From: Janthinobacterium sp. TB1-E2
GTDB lineage: Bacteria; Pseudomonadota; Gammaproteobacteria; Burkholderiales; Burkholderiaceae_D
Assembly: GCF_036885605.1 (NCBI RefSeq)
Contig: NZ_CP142523.1
Location: 5,766,001-5,830,000 of the forward strand
Direction: 5' to 3'
Length of the DNA: 64,000 bases
A program made the translations under genes and the position numbers. Positions 8,609 through 17,413 of this stretch are shown here, piece after piece (the stretch's first letter is position 1; each line of letters starts with the position of its first letter). The notes below the pieces were generated by a model, which saw only the letters and a program-made list of their open reading frames with translations, was not told where the DNA came from and ran no database searches.

Positions 8609-9642
8609 ACCAGTATTCGTGCGAGCAGGCGATGTCCTCGATGCGCATCACCACGCACTTCCAGGGCATCTGGGTGCCGATGGTCACGCCCTTCCGCGAT
8701 GGCGACGGCGACATCGACTTCGACGCGGCCCAGCAGCTCGCGTGCGAACTGGCCGCCAGCGGCATCGATGGCCTCGTGGTGTGCGGCACCACGGGCGAAG
8801 CGGCCATGCTGAGCGCCGCCGAACAGACCATGCTGTTAGACAGCGTGCTCGAAGCCGTCGGTCCACGCTTCCCCGTCGTGATGGGAATAGGCGGCAGCGA
8901 TACGCGCAATGTCGTCGCCACGGTGCAGCGCTACAACGACCATCCGCTGGCCGGCCTGCTGGTCTCCGCCCCCGCCTATGTGCGCCCGTCGCAGGAGGGC
9001 ATCGTGCGCCACTTCCAGGCCATCGCCGGCGCCACCGACCAGTCCATCGTGCTGTACAACGTGCCGGCCCGCACGGGCGTCAATATCGAACCGCAGACGG
9101 CCGCCCTGCTGGCGCGCGACTCGCACTTCGTCGCCATCAAGGAAGCGGGCGGCAAGCTGCAACAGCTGGGCGAACTGCTGCTCGACACGCGCCTGGACGT
9201 CTTGTGCGGCGACGATGCGCTGCTGCTGGCCAGCCTGTCCATGGGTGGCCATGGCGCCATGTCGGCCGCCGCCCAGGTGCGCCCCGACCTGTACGCTCAG
9301 CTGTACCACCTCGTCAGGCAGGGCCGCCACGGCGCCGCCGGCGCCCTGTTCAAGACCATGCTGCCCGTCATCCGCCTGCTGTTTGCCGAACCGAATCCCG
9401 CTCCCGTCAAAGCAGCGCTGGCCATGCAGGGCAAGGTGCGCAACGCCTTGCGCCTGCCGATGACGCCCATGTCGGCCGCCGGCCAGGCCGCCCTGGCCGC
9501 GGCCCTCGAGCCCCTGCTGGAACTGCCCGTATGGACGGCCAGCGACAGGGACGAGCCGCGCGAAGGCTGCCTGCTGCAGCTGGTTTCCCCTGCCAACATC
9601 ATGCCAGCCGTGCGCCAAGATGATCATCGCCATCACGGATGA
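8605..9642 (+). CDS. dapA: 4-hydroxy-tetrahydrodipicolinate synthase family protein (DapA-like)
   Basis: A 345-residue TIM-barrel aldolase of the DapA/NanA superfamily. It shows GLVVCGTTGEAAML (residues ~53-66), the tyrosine motif LYNVPARTG (Tyr ~151) and the Schiff-base lysine in FVAIKEAGG (Lys ~179). DapA condenses pyruvate with aspartate semialdehyde in lysine synthesis. E. coli DapA has 292 residues, so this copy is longer at both ends: a 20-residue N-terminal extension and a divergent C-terminal tail after LLELPVW. That, and its company of a small unknown protein and a ParA-like protein, suggest it may be a specialised paralogue rather than the housekeeping enzyme. It overlaps its neighbours on both sides. 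Confidence 0.85.
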   Translation: MNQYSCEQAMSSMRITTHFQGIWVPMVTPFRDGDGDIDFDAAQQLACELAASGIDGLVVCGTTGEAAMLSAAEQTMLLDSVLEAVGPRFPVVMGIGGSDTRNVVATVQRYNDHPLAGLLVSAPAYVRPSQEGIVRHFQAIAGATDQSIVLYNVPARTGVNIEPQTAALLARDSHFVAIKEAGGKLQQLGELLLDTRLDVLCGDDALLLASLSMGGHGAMSAAAQVRPDLYAQLYHLVRQGRHGAAGALFKTMLPVIRLLFAEPNPAPVKAALAMQGKVRNALRLPMTPMSAAGQAALAAALEPLLELPVWTASDRDEPREGCLLQLVSPANIMPAVRQDDHRHHG

Positions 9643-10162
9643 ACGCGGAGGGATGGAGAAATCCATCCTGGCCGGGCGGCTGGCCGCTTCGCGCGCGCTG
9701 GCCGGACGCAAGGTATTGCTGCTCGATGCCGATCCGCGCCAGGGCGCCATGGCGCAGGCGAGGAATATGCACGACGGCGCTATGCACGGCAGCCTGACGC
9801 GGCCGCGCCTGATGGCGCGCGCCATCAGCGCCAAGGGTTTGCAGCCGGAGCTGGAACACCTGGTGCACTGCTACCACGACATCGTCATCGACAGCGAAGG
9901 CCGCGACTCCATGGGCAGCCGTTCGGCCCTGGTCGCCGCGCGCGTACTGGTGGTGCCGCTCGACGGTGTCGTCAACGCCGCCGCGCAATCGGGCCTGGCG
10001 CGCCGCATCGCACATGCGCGCAGCATCAATCCGGGCCTGCGCGTGCTGCTGGCAACGGACACGCAAGCGGCGCCCGCCCATGCCCTGGCCGCGCAGATTC
10101 CCGCCGCCCGCGTGGTCAGCCTGGGACAGCTGTACTGCGCCGTTTTCAACCTGCCTACTTAG
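9620..10162 (+). CDS. ParA-like P-loop protein with altered Walker A
   Basis: A 180-residue protein with the ParA/MinD layout: a beta-strand and deviant P-loop at the very N-terminus (IAITDERGGMEKSILAGRLA), a Walker A'/switch-like strand KVLLLDADPRQGA (~residues 33-45), DIVIDSEG where ParA has DxxxxDxP, and a late LVVPLDG strand. In standard ParA the P-loop is KGGxGKT; here it reads RGGMEKS, losing the second Gly before Lys and the signature first Lys. Nucleotide binding may therefore be changed or lost. The start lies 23 bases inside the dapA-like gene, so the three genes 8309-10162 form one transcription unit. No parB or centromere-like repeats are visible nearby, so plasmid-style segregation is unlikely. 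Confidence 0.7.
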   Translation: MIIAITDERGGMEKSILAGRLAASRALAGRKVLLLDADPRQGAMAQARNMHDGAMHGSLTRPRLMARAISAKGLQPELEHLVHCYHDIVIDSEGRDSMGSRSALVAARVLVVPLDGVVNAAAQSGLARRIAHARSINPGLRVLLATDTQAAPAHALAAQIPAARVVSLGQLYCAVFNLPT

Positions 10163-10177
10163 CCTGGCCGGGCACGC

Positions 10178-10210
10178 AAAAAAAGGCGGCGCATGCGCCG
10201 CCTTCTTCTC
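10178..10210. terminator. bidirectional intrinsic terminator
   Basis: The perfect palindrome GGCGGCGCATGCGCCGCC (10185-10202) has seven A's on its left (a U-tract for the minus-strand porin) and TTCTTCTC on its right. It lies between two convergent genes and can serve both. Confidence 0.85.
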
Positions 10211-10216
10211 TGTCAA

Positions 10217-10966
10217 TTAAAACGTCTTGCTGACCGTCAGCTGCAGCGCCGTCTTGCCCATGAATTTGCCATTCACGGGCGAGGCATAGGCCGATTTGCC
10301 CGCGTTCGTGCCGATCACGGCCAGCGCGCCCGAAACAATGCCAAAGTCGCGCGTGACGCCCACTTTCCAGTCCGTATAGCTCGATGCATCATTGTTCCTG
10401 ACCTTCTGGTGGCCCGCGTGCAGGTTGCCGGTCCAGCCGTTCGTCAGGTCGATATTCGCGCCGATGTCCAGGTAGCCGCTGTTCTTGCTGTTGACGATGC
10501 CGAACAGGTTCGAAACGGCGTGCGAATACTTGATATAGGCGGGGCCATACGACAGCTGGCCGTAGACTTCCTGCGTGTCCGCGTCGGCCAGGCCGGCGAC
10601 GTGCTTCAAGCCGTTGTCCGCATACACATAGGCGAGCACGCCCACGTCATAGCCAACATCGCTGCCCAACTGGCCGCGCTTGCCCGCATACAGGTCCACT
10701 TCCACGTCGCCGCTGCCGCCCGCGTCCTTGGTCCACTTGATGGTGGAGGCCCAGGCGCCCGCGTACAGGCCAGTGGGGTTGTTGACATAGTCGACGCCGC
10801 CCTGCAGCGCCGGTTTCAAGCGCGTCTGCGAGATGCCGCGGTAACGGTAGTCGGACACACCGGCCACGTTGAAGCTCACTTCATTATCGGGCTTGGCCTC
10901 GTCCGCGTGGGCCAGGCTGCCCGTCAAGGCTGTGGCGACGGCAAGTGCAAGTAGCATTTTGTTCAT
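10217..10966 (-). CDS. TorF-family putative outer-membrane porin
   Basis: A 249-residue exported beta-barrel protein. The signal peptide MNKMLLALAVATALTGSLAHA ends near residue 21. The mature part begins NEVSFNVAGVSDYRYRGISQT, the hallmark of the TIGR02001/TorF family, and continues as alternating strands (LYAGAWASTI, VEVDLYAGKRG, DVGYDVGVLAYVY), closing with a terminal Phe (LQLTVSKTF). The family is small outer-membrane channels of poorly known function. It is monocistronic: a terminator follows and a 145-base spacer separates it from kdpE upstream. Confidence 0.85.
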   Translation of the reverse strand: MNKMLLALAVATALTGSLAHADEAKPDNEVSFNVAGVSDYRYRGISQTRLKPALQGGVDYVNNPTGLYAGAWASTIKWTKDAGGSGDVEVDLYAGKRGQLGSDVGYDVGVLAYVYADNGLKHVAGLADADTQEVYGQLSYGPAYIKYSHAVSNLFGIVNSKNSGYLDIGANIDLTNGWTGNLHAGHQKVRNNDASSYTDWKVGVTRDFGIVSGALAVIGTNAGKSAYASPVNGKFMGKTALQLTVSKTF

Positions 10967-11111
10967 GGTTGTTCTTCTTCATCGGTGGTATGGGCCTTTG
11001 CCAACATGGCGCAGCTGGCCCGCCGCTGCAAAAAATCGCTGCAAAAATTTTAAGTAAAGCGTCCCCCTGGCGCGCGCGGCGCCTGTTTTCAAACAGGGGA
11101 TATAAAGTTGG

Positions 11112-11810
11112 CTAGAGCGGCAGCAGCAGCCGGTAGCCGACGGCCGTTTCCGTCAGCAGGTACTGCGGCTGGGCCGGATCGGCTTCCAGCTTCTGGCGCA
11201 GATGGCCCATGTAGATACGCAGGTAGTGGCCGTTTTCGCTGTTCGACGGCCCCCACACTTCACGCAGCAGCTGCGGATTGGTGACCACCCTGCCCGCGTT
11301 CTTCACGAGCACGGACAGCAAGCGGAATTCCGTCGGCGTCATGTGCACCAGCTGCTTGTTGCGCGTCACCAGCCGATCCTTCAGGTCGACGCGCACGTCG
11401 CCAAACTGCACCACGCCATCGTCGCTGGCGGCGGGCTGGCGCTGGCGGCGCAAGGTGGCGCGCACGCGGGCCAGCAATTCGCCCACGCCGAACGGCTTGG
11501 TCAAGTAGTCATCGGCGCCCGCGTCGAGCGCGCGGATCTTGTCCTGCTCGTCGACGCGCGCCGACAGCACGATGATGGGCACGGCCGACCATTTGCGGAT
11601 GTCGGCGATGAAATCGATGCCGTCGCCGTCGGGCAGCCCCAGGTCCAGCACGATCAGGTCGGGCCGGCGCGTGCCGGCATCGATCAGGCCCCGCTGCATG
11701 GTGGCGGACTCGAAAATCTGCCAGCCCTCGTCTTCCAGCGCGGCGCGCACGAAGCGGCGGATTTGCGGTTCATCCTCGACCAGCAAGGCGGTGGCGGAAG
11801 GTTCGTTCAT
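11112..11810 (-). CDS. kdpE: KdpE response regulator
   Basis: A 232-residue OmpR/PhoB-type regulator. The receiver domain (residues ~7-120) has the acidic pair EDEP, the phosphorylation site VLDLGLP (Asp56), the conserved Thr/Ser (VLSAR) and the lysine in TKPFG. The C-terminal winged helix (~residues 130-230) contains LTPTEFRLL-like MTPTEFRLLSVLVKNAGRVV and GYRL. It is cotranscribed with kdpD, whose stop overlaps its ATG by 4 bases. Together they sense low potassium or osmotic stress and activate the kdpFABC operon upstream. Confidence 0.95.
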   Translation of the reverse strand: MNEPSATALLVEDEPQIRRFVRAALEDEGWQIFESATMQRGLIDAGTRRPDLIVLDLGLPDGDGIDFIADIRKWSAVPIIVLSARVDEQDKIRALDAGADDYLTKPFGVGELLARVRATLRRQRQPAASDDGVVQFGDVRVDLKDRLVTRNKQLVHMTPTEFRLLSVLVKNAGRVVTNPQLLREVWGPSNSENGHYLRIYMGHLRQKLEADPAQPQYLLTETAVGYRLLLPL

Positions 11811-14548
11811 ATTGGTTTTCCTGTTTCATGGTCGTTGGCGTCATCGAGCTCGATCTCGGGCGGCGCCGGCGGCGTTCCCAGCGGCAGGCTGAAGACGATG
11901 GCGGCGCCCTGTCCCGGCGCGTGCGGCTGCGCGTGGATGCTGCCGCCGTGGGCTTCGACGATGGCGCGGCAAATGGCCAGCCCCAGGCCGACGCCCGGCT
12001 TGTTCGATTCGCGTTCGCCGCGCGTGAATTTTTCAAAGATGGCTTCTTCGCGGCCGGGAGGCAAGCCCGGGCCATCGTCCAGCACCGTCACCTGCAGGAA
12101 CTGGCCGTGTACGCCAGCCGCGACCGTGATGGTGCTGCCGGGCGGCGTATACTTGGCCGCGTTTTCCAGCAGGTTGCACAGCACGCGTTCGACCAGCACG
12201 GCGTCGTAGCGCACCAGCGGCAAGTCTGGCGCCAGCTGCGTCTGCACGGCATGCTGCTGCAATTGCGGGCCGCTGGCGCGCAGCGCGCTGCCCACCACTT
12301 CTTCCAGCGCCTGCCATTGCAGGTTCAGGCGCACCTGGCCGCTCTCGATGCGTGCCATGTCCAGCAAGTTCGCCACCAGGGCGCTCATGCGCACGGTTTC
12401 GGACTGCAGTGAGCGCGCCATGTCCAGCTGCGCGGGCGACAGCGCAGGCCGGGACAAAACCAGCGATTCGGCCAGGCCCACCAGCGACGTCAACGGCGTG
12501 CGCAAATCGTGCGACAGAGCCGCCAGCAGCGAATTGCGCAGCCGCTCGGACTCCATCTGCAGCAGCGCGCCCTGGGCCACGTCGATGTAGTGCACGCGCT
12601 CGAGGGCGATGGCCGCCAGAGCGGCAAAGGTATCGAGGTGCTGGCGCTGTTCCGGTACCAGCAGCCAGCGCCCGCGCTGCGCACCCTCGAGCGGCAGCAG
12701 CGCCAGCACGCCGCGCGTGCGCATGGGTGCGATCAGCGGCAGGTAGAAAATGGGCGACGCCGGCAAGGTGTCGGTGCCCGTTCCCGCCGCCTGCGCATGG
12801 TCGAAGGCCCACTGGGCGATGCCGATATCGAGCGCCTCGCCGCCGTTAGGGACTTGCAAGCTGCCTTCGTCATCGGGCAACAGCAAGGTTGCGCGTGCGC
12901 GGAAAGCCCGCTCGATGGCGCTTTTCGTGATGTCGAAAATCTGCTCCGTCTGCAGCACGCCGGACAGCTCGCGCGAAAATTCGTACAGGGCGCGGGCGCG
13001 CGCCTCGCGGTGCGAAGCCACGCGGGCCTGGAAGCGCAGGCCGGCCGTCAGGTGGCCCGTGATCAGGCCCACGGCCAGCATCACGCCAAACGTGATCACA
13101 TACTGGAAATCGCCCACGGCAAACGAGAAACGGGGCGGCACGAAGATGAAATCGAAGCTGGCCACGCCCACCAGGCTGGCCAGCGCCGCAGGCCCGCGCC
13201 CCAGGCGCACAGCCACCAGCACCACCGTCAGCAGGGACAGCATGGCGATATTGGCCAGGTCCAGGTACGGTTGCAATGGAACCGAGGCGAGGGCCGTGGC
13301 CAGGCTGACGCCGGCGGCCACGATGTAGCGCCAATGGCGCGAGGACCGGCGTGGCGCTTCCGCATCGTCGCCGCTTGCGCGCCGGGGCGCCGCATCGGCT
13401 GGCGGCAAGCCCACCTCGATCAGATCGATATCGGGCGCCAGGCTGGCCATGCGCGCGGCCGGCGGCACATGCCACAGGCGCGCCAGCGCATTGGTGCGGC
13501 CTCGGCCCACGATGACTTTCGAGATATTCGCGCTGCGCGCATACTCGACCACGGCGCCGGCGATGTCGGCCGACGGCACAATGGCCGTGCGCGCGCCCAG
13601 GTCCTGCGCCAGTTTCAGGGTTTTCAGGATGCGTTCGCGCTGACCCGCCGGCAGGCGCTGCAAACGCGGCGTTTCCACGTACAGCGCATGCCATTCCGCA
13701 TTCAGCTGGCTGGCCAGGCGCGCCGTGCTGCGGATTACGTGCTCGCCTCCCGCGTGCGGCCCCACGCAGGCCAGCAGCGCGGCGCCCGTCTTCCATACGG
13801 GGTTGATCGATTTCTCGACGCGGTAAGCCTGCACATCGTCCTGTACCCGGTCCGCCGTGCGGCGCAAGGCCAGTTCGCGCAGGGCGATCAGATTGCCCTT
13901 GCGGAAAAAATGCTGCGACGCCCGCTCGGCCTGCAGCGGCTGATACACCTTGCCCTGCTTCAGGCGGCGCAGCAGTTCATCGGCGGGGATATCGACGAGC
14001 ACCACTTCATCGGCACGGTCGAATACCGTGTCGGGCAGGGTTTCGGCCACGCGCACGCCCGTGATCCCCCCCACCACGTCGTTCAGGCTTTCCAGGTGCT
14101 GCACGTTGACGGTCGACAGCACGTCGATGCCGGCGGCCAGCAATTCCTCGACATCCTGCCAGCGCTTCGGATGGCGCGAGCCGGCCACGTTCGAGTGGGC
14201 CAGTTCATCCATCAGTATCAAAGGCGGCGCGCGGCGCAGCGCTTCGTCGAGGTCGAACTCATACAGGGTCTTGCCCCGGTACTCGATGGCCTTCAGGGGC
14301 AGCACGGGCAAGCCGTCAAGCTGGGCGGCCGTATCCTGGCGCCCATGCGTCTCCACCACGCCCACCAGCAAGTCCTGGCCATCGGCCAGCAATTTGCGCG
14401 CGGCCGCCAGCATCGCATAGGTCTTGCCGACGCCGGCCGAAGCGCCAAAATAAATGCGCAGCCGGCCGCGCGCGGCTTTCTTTTCCTGCGCCTGCACTTG
14501 CGCCAGCAGGGCATCAGGGTCGGGGCGTTGGCTGTCGTTGGGGAGCAT
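11807..14548 (-). CDS. kdpD: KdpD osmosensitive potassium sensor kinase
   Basis: A 913-residue inner-membrane histidine kinase of full family length. Order: N-terminal KdpD domain with Walker A FGASAGVGKTYAML (residues ~34-47) and the LMDELAHSN motif; a Usp-like domain (~residues 250-375); four closely spaced membrane segments (~410-500, DUF4118); a GAF-like region; then HisKA with SHDLRTPLTS (His ~678) and a HATPase with NLLENAAKYTPPG and GVGLGLAICRAIVEAHGG. It phosphorylates KdpE. It is separated from kdpC by 185 bases holding a dispersed palindromic repeat, so it may be expressed partly on its own. Confidence 0.96.
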   Translation of the reverse strand: MLPNDSQRPDPDALLAQVQAQEKKAARGRLRIYFGASAGVGKTYAMLAAARKLLADGQDLLVGVVETHGRQDTAAQLDGLPVLPLKAIEYRGKTLYEFDLDEALRRAPPLILMDELAHSNVAGSRHPKRWQDVEELLAAGIDVLSTVNVQHLESLNDVVGGITGVRVAETLPDTVFDRADEVVLVDIPADELLRRLKQGKVYQPLQAERASQHFFRKGNLIALRELALRRTADRVQDDVQAYRVEKSINPVWKTGAALLACVGPHAGGEHVIRSTARLASQLNAEWHALYVETPRLQRLPAGQRERILKTLKLAQDLGARTAIVPSADIAGAVVEYARSANISKVIVGRGRTNALARLWHVPPAARMASLAPDIDLIEVGLPPADAAPRRASGDDAEAPRRSSRHWRYIVAAGVSLATALASVPLQPYLDLANIAMLSLLTVVLVAVRLGRGPAALASLVGVASFDFIFVPPRFSFAVGDFQYVITFGVMLAVGLITGHLTAGLRFQARVASHREARARALYEFSRELSGVLQTEQIFDITKSAIERAFRARATLLLPDDEGSLQVPNGGEALDIGIAQWAFDHAQAAGTGTDTLPASPIFYLPLIAPMRTRGVLALLPLEGAQRGRWLLVPEQRQHLDTFAALAAIALERVHYIDVAQGALLQMESERLRNSLLAALSHDLRTPLTSLVGLAESLVLSRPALSPAQLDMARSLQSETVRMSALVANLLDMARIESGQVRLNLQWQALEEVVGSALRASGPQLQQHAVQTQLAPDLPLVRYDAVLVERVLCNLLENAAKYTPPGSTITVAAGVHGQFLQVTVLDDGPGLPPGREEAIFEKFTRGERESNKPGVGLGLAICRAIVEAHGGSIHAQPHAPGQGAAIVFSLPLGTPPAPPEIELDDANDHETGKPI

Positions 14549-14619
14549 GTTGTATTTTAATCTTCCTGCGTAATGCTATCTTGTTATTTTGCTGTGGCGT
14601 CAAGCGGCGACGTAAGCAC

Positions 14620-14720
14620 GTAGGTCGGATTAGCGCTTGCGCGTAATCCGACGACATTGTTGGCCTGGCTGGTGGTGGTGTCGGCTTACGCTGCGCTAAG
14701 CCGACCTACGCCGACCTACG
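14620..14720. repeat. REP-like intergenic palindrome (copy 2, double)
   Basis: Two inverted repeats in tandem: GTCGGATTA (14624-14632) with TAATCCGAC (14644-14652), and GTCGGCTTA (14680-14688) with TAAGCCGAC (14697-14705), flanked by TAGG/CCTAC arms. It is a fuller version of the element at 1873-1948, with the same ACATTGTTGGC spacer. It splits kdpC from kdpD. Confidence 0.85.
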
Positions 14721-14733
14721 CGCCGTCGCCAGC

Positions 14734-15309
14734 TTACTTTGCCATCGCATCGAGCGCCAGGTTCAGTTCCAGCACATTCACGCACGGTTCGCCGAAAAAG
14801 CCGATATATGCGGTTTTCTGCACCTTGGCGATGGCGTTTTCCACCTGCGCCAGCGGCATGGCGCGCACGCGGGCCACGCGTGGCGCCTGATAGAGCGCGC
14901 CGGCCAGGCTGATTTCCGGATCCAGGCCGCTGCCCGACGCCGTTACCAGGTCGACGGGGATGGCGCGCGTGTTGCCGGGATCCGCTTCCTTCAGGGCGGC
15001 GATGCGCGCCTTGACGGCGTCCACCAGGGCCGGATTGGTCGGTCCCTGGTTCGAGCCGCCCGAACCGGCGCCGTTATTGGCCATCGGCGCGGTGGCCGAT
15101 GGACGGCCCCAGAAGTATTTGGGCGACGTGAAGGACTGGCCGATCAGGGTCGAGCCGACGGGTTTTCCGCCACGCTCGACGATGCTGCCGTTGACTTCAT
15201 CGCTGAAAGCCAGCTGCCCGATGCCGGCCGTGGCGAATGGATAGACGACGCCGCAGATCACGGTCAGCGCGGCAAACAGGACCAGGGCGGGACGTACGAT
15301 GGTGCTCAT
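14734..15309 (-). CDS. kdpC: KdpC subunit of the K+-transporting ATPase
   Basis: A 191-residue single-span membrane protein. An N-terminal transmembrane helix (PALVLFAALTVICGVVYPF) is followed by the periplasmic domain with the family motifs GSTLIGQSF, YFWGRPSAT, PVDLVTASGSGLDPEISLAGA and a C-terminal NVLELNLALD. KdpC stabilises and assists ATP and potassium binding of the KdpFABC complex. It lies 10 bases after kdpB in the same operon and ends before the palindromic repeat. Confidence 0.95.
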   Translation of the reverse strand: MSTIVRPALVLFAALTVICGVVYPFATAGIGQLAFSDEVNGSIVERGGKPVGSTLIGQSFTSPKYFWGRPSATAPMANNGAGSGGSNQGPTNPALVDAVKARIAALKEADPGNTRAIPVDLVTASGSGLDPEISLAGALYQAPRVARVRAMPLAQVENAIAKVQKTAYIGFFGEPCVNVLELNLALDAMAK

Positions 15310-15319
15310 GATGGTTCCT

Positions 15320-17404
15320 TTAGACTAAATTGAGTGCGGACAGCAGCATGTCGATCAGCTTGATGCCGATGAAGGGCAGGACGATGCCGCCCAGGCCATA
15401 GATCAGCAGATTGCGGCGCAACAGGCTCGCCGCGCCGATGGCCCGGTATTGCACGCCTTTCAGGGCCAGCGGAATCAGCACGACGATGATCAGGGCATTG
15501 AAGATCACGGCCGACATGATGGCCGACGCAGGGCTGGCCAGGTGCATGATGTCCAGCGCCTTCAGCTGTGGATAGGTGCCCACGAAGGCGGCCGGGATGA
15601 TGGCGAAGTACTTGGCGATGTCGTTCGAAATCGAGAACGTCGTCAGCGAGCCGCGCGTCATCAGCATCTGCTTGCCGATTTCAACGATTTCCAGCAGCTT
15701 GGTCGGGTTCGAATCGAGGTCGACCATATTGCCCGCCTCTTTCGCCGCCTGCGTGCCCGAATTCATGGCCACAGCCACGTCGGCCTGCGCCAGCGCGGGC
15801 GCGTCGTTGGTGCCGTCGCCCGTCATCGCCACCAGGCGGCCTTCGGACTGGTAGCTGCGTATCAGTTTCAGCTTGTCTTCCGGCGTCGCTTCGGCGAGGA
15901 AATCGTCCACGCCCGCCTCGGCCGCAATCGCGGCAGCCGTCAGCTTGTTGTCGCCCGTGATCATGACGGTCTTGATACCCATGCGGCGCAATTCCGCGAA
16001 GCGCTCCTTGATGCCGCCCTTGACGATATCTTTCAGCTCCACGGCGCCCATGACCTTGCCATCGTCGACCACCACCAGCGGCGTGCTGCCGCGGCGCGCG
16101 ATGTCGTCGACGGCACGCGCCACTTCATCGGGATACGGCTGGCCCAGCGCTTCCACATACTTTTTCATGGAATCGGCCGCGCCCTTGCGCAACTGGCGCA
16201 CCTGCTGTTCGCCCGCGATATCGACGCCGCTCATGCGCGTTTGCGCCGTGAACGGTACGAAGGTAGCGTGCAGGCTGGCCATCTCGCGTTCGCGGATATT
16301 GAACTTCTGCTTGGCCAGCACGACGATGCTGCGCCCTTCCGGCGTTTCATCGGCCAGCGAGGCCAGTTGCGCCGCGTCGGCCAACTGCTGCTCCGTCACG
16401 CCGGGCGCAGGCACGAAGCTCGACGCCTGGCGGTTGCCCAGGGTGATGGTGCCCGTTTTATCGAGCAGCAGCACGTCCACGTCGCCGGCCGCTTCCACGG
16501 CGCGGCCCGACGTGGCGATCACATTGGCCTGCATCATGCGGCTCATGCCGGCCACGCCGATGGCGGACAGCAAACCGCCGATGGTGGTCGGAATCAGGCA
16601 CACGAGCAGCGCGATCAGCACCGTGATCGTCACGGGCGTGCCAGTGCCAGCCGCCGCCACGGAAAACAGCGAGTATGGCAACAGGGTCACGGTGACGATC
16701 AGGAAGACAATCGACAGGGCCACGAGCAGAATCGTCAGGGCGATCTCGTTCGGTGTCTTCTGGCGCTTGGCACCTTCCACCATGGCGATCATGCGGTCGA
16801 TGAAGGCTTCGCCGGGGTTGACGGAGACGCGCACCAGCAGCCAGTCGGACAGCACGCGGGTGCCGCCCGTCACGGCGGAAAAGTCGCCGCCCGATTCGCG
16901 GATGACTGGCGCCGATTCGCCCGTGATGGCGCTTTCATCGACGGAAGCCACGCCGGCCGTCACTTCGCCGTCGGCGGGAATCACGTCACCCGCTTCGACC
17001 AGCACCGTCATGCCCTTGCGCAGGTCGGTGGCCGGCGTGGGCAGCCAGGAAGTGCCGTATTTCGGCGTTTGCATTTTCTTTGCCATCACCGTTTGCTTCA
17101 GGGCGCGCAGCGAGGCCGCCTGCGCCTTGCTGCGGCCTTCGGCCAGCGCTTCGGCGAAGTTCGCGAACAGCACGGTAAACCACAGCCACACGGCGACGGC
17201 GACGATGAAGCCGAATGGCGCTTCGCCCTGGCCGCCGCTGATCCCGGCCTGGGTCGCCAGCAGGCTCGTGATGATGCTGCCCACGTAGACGACGAACATC
17301 ACGGGGCTGCGCCACTGCGTGCGGGGGTCGAGTTTTTTGAACGCATCGACGACGGCGGGGCCGATCAGTGCGGAATCGAACAAAGTCAGGCTTGTGCGTG
17401 ACAT
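15320..17404 (-). CDS. kdpB: KdpB catalytic P-type ATPase subunit
   Basis: A 694-residue P-type ATPase that hydrolyses ATP to drive potassium import through KdpA. Visible elements are the actuator motif ESAITGESAPV, the phosphorylation site LLLDKTGTITLGNRQ (Asp ~314), the nucleotide-domain motif FVPFTAQTRMSGVD with KGAAD, and the hinge MTGDGTNDAPALAQADVAVAMN. Membrane helices flank these as usual. Spacing to kdpA is 9 bases. Length and motifs are those of an intact enzyme. Confidence 0.97.
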   Translation of the reverse strand: MSRTSLTLFDSALIGPAVVDAFKKLDPRTQWRSPVMFVVYVGSIITSLLATQAGISGGQGEAPFGFIVAVAVWLWFTVLFANFAEALAEGRSKAQAASLRALKQTVMAKKMQTPKYGTSWLPTPATDLRKGMTVLVEAGDVIPADGEVTAGVASVDESAITGESAPVIRESGGDFSAVTGGTRVLSDWLLVRVSVNPGEAFIDRMIAMVEGAKRQKTPNEIALTILLVALSIVFLIVTVTLLPYSLFSVAAAGTGTPVTITVLIALLVCLIPTTIGGLLSAIGVAGMSRMMQANVIATSGRAVEAAGDVDVLLLDKTGTITLGNRQASSFVPAPGVTEQQLADAAQLASLADETPEGRSIVVLAKQKFNIREREMASLHATFVPFTAQTRMSGVDIAGEQQVRQLRKGAADSMKKYVEALGQPYPDEVARAVDDIARRGSTPLVVVDDGKVMGAVELKDIVKGGIKERFAELRRMGIKTVMITGDNKLTAAAIAAEAGVDDFLAEATPEDKLKLIRSYQSEGRLVAMTGDGTNDAPALAQADVAVAMNSGTQAAKEAGNMVDLDSNPTKLLEIVEIGKQMLMTRGSLTTFSISNDIAKYFAIIPAAFVGTYPQLKALDIMHLASPASAIMSAVIFNALIIVVLIPLALKGVQYRAIGAASLLRRNLLIYGLGGIVLPFIGIKLIDMLLSALNLV

Positions 17405-17413
17405 GGTAGCCTC

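Noticed and set aside
9638..9665. Plasmid-type partition locus suggested by the ParA-like gene
   Set aside because: No parB, no centromere-like repeats, altered P-loop, and the gene is embedded in a metabolic operon.
11082..11097. Small hairpin CCTGTTT-TC-AAACAGG considered as kdpE terminator
   Set aside because: It is short, with no U-tract on the minus strand after it.
15449..17401. Long plus-strand frame opposite kdpB
   Set aside because: kdpB is unambiguous on the other strand; the antisense product is His/Arg/Gly-rich noise.
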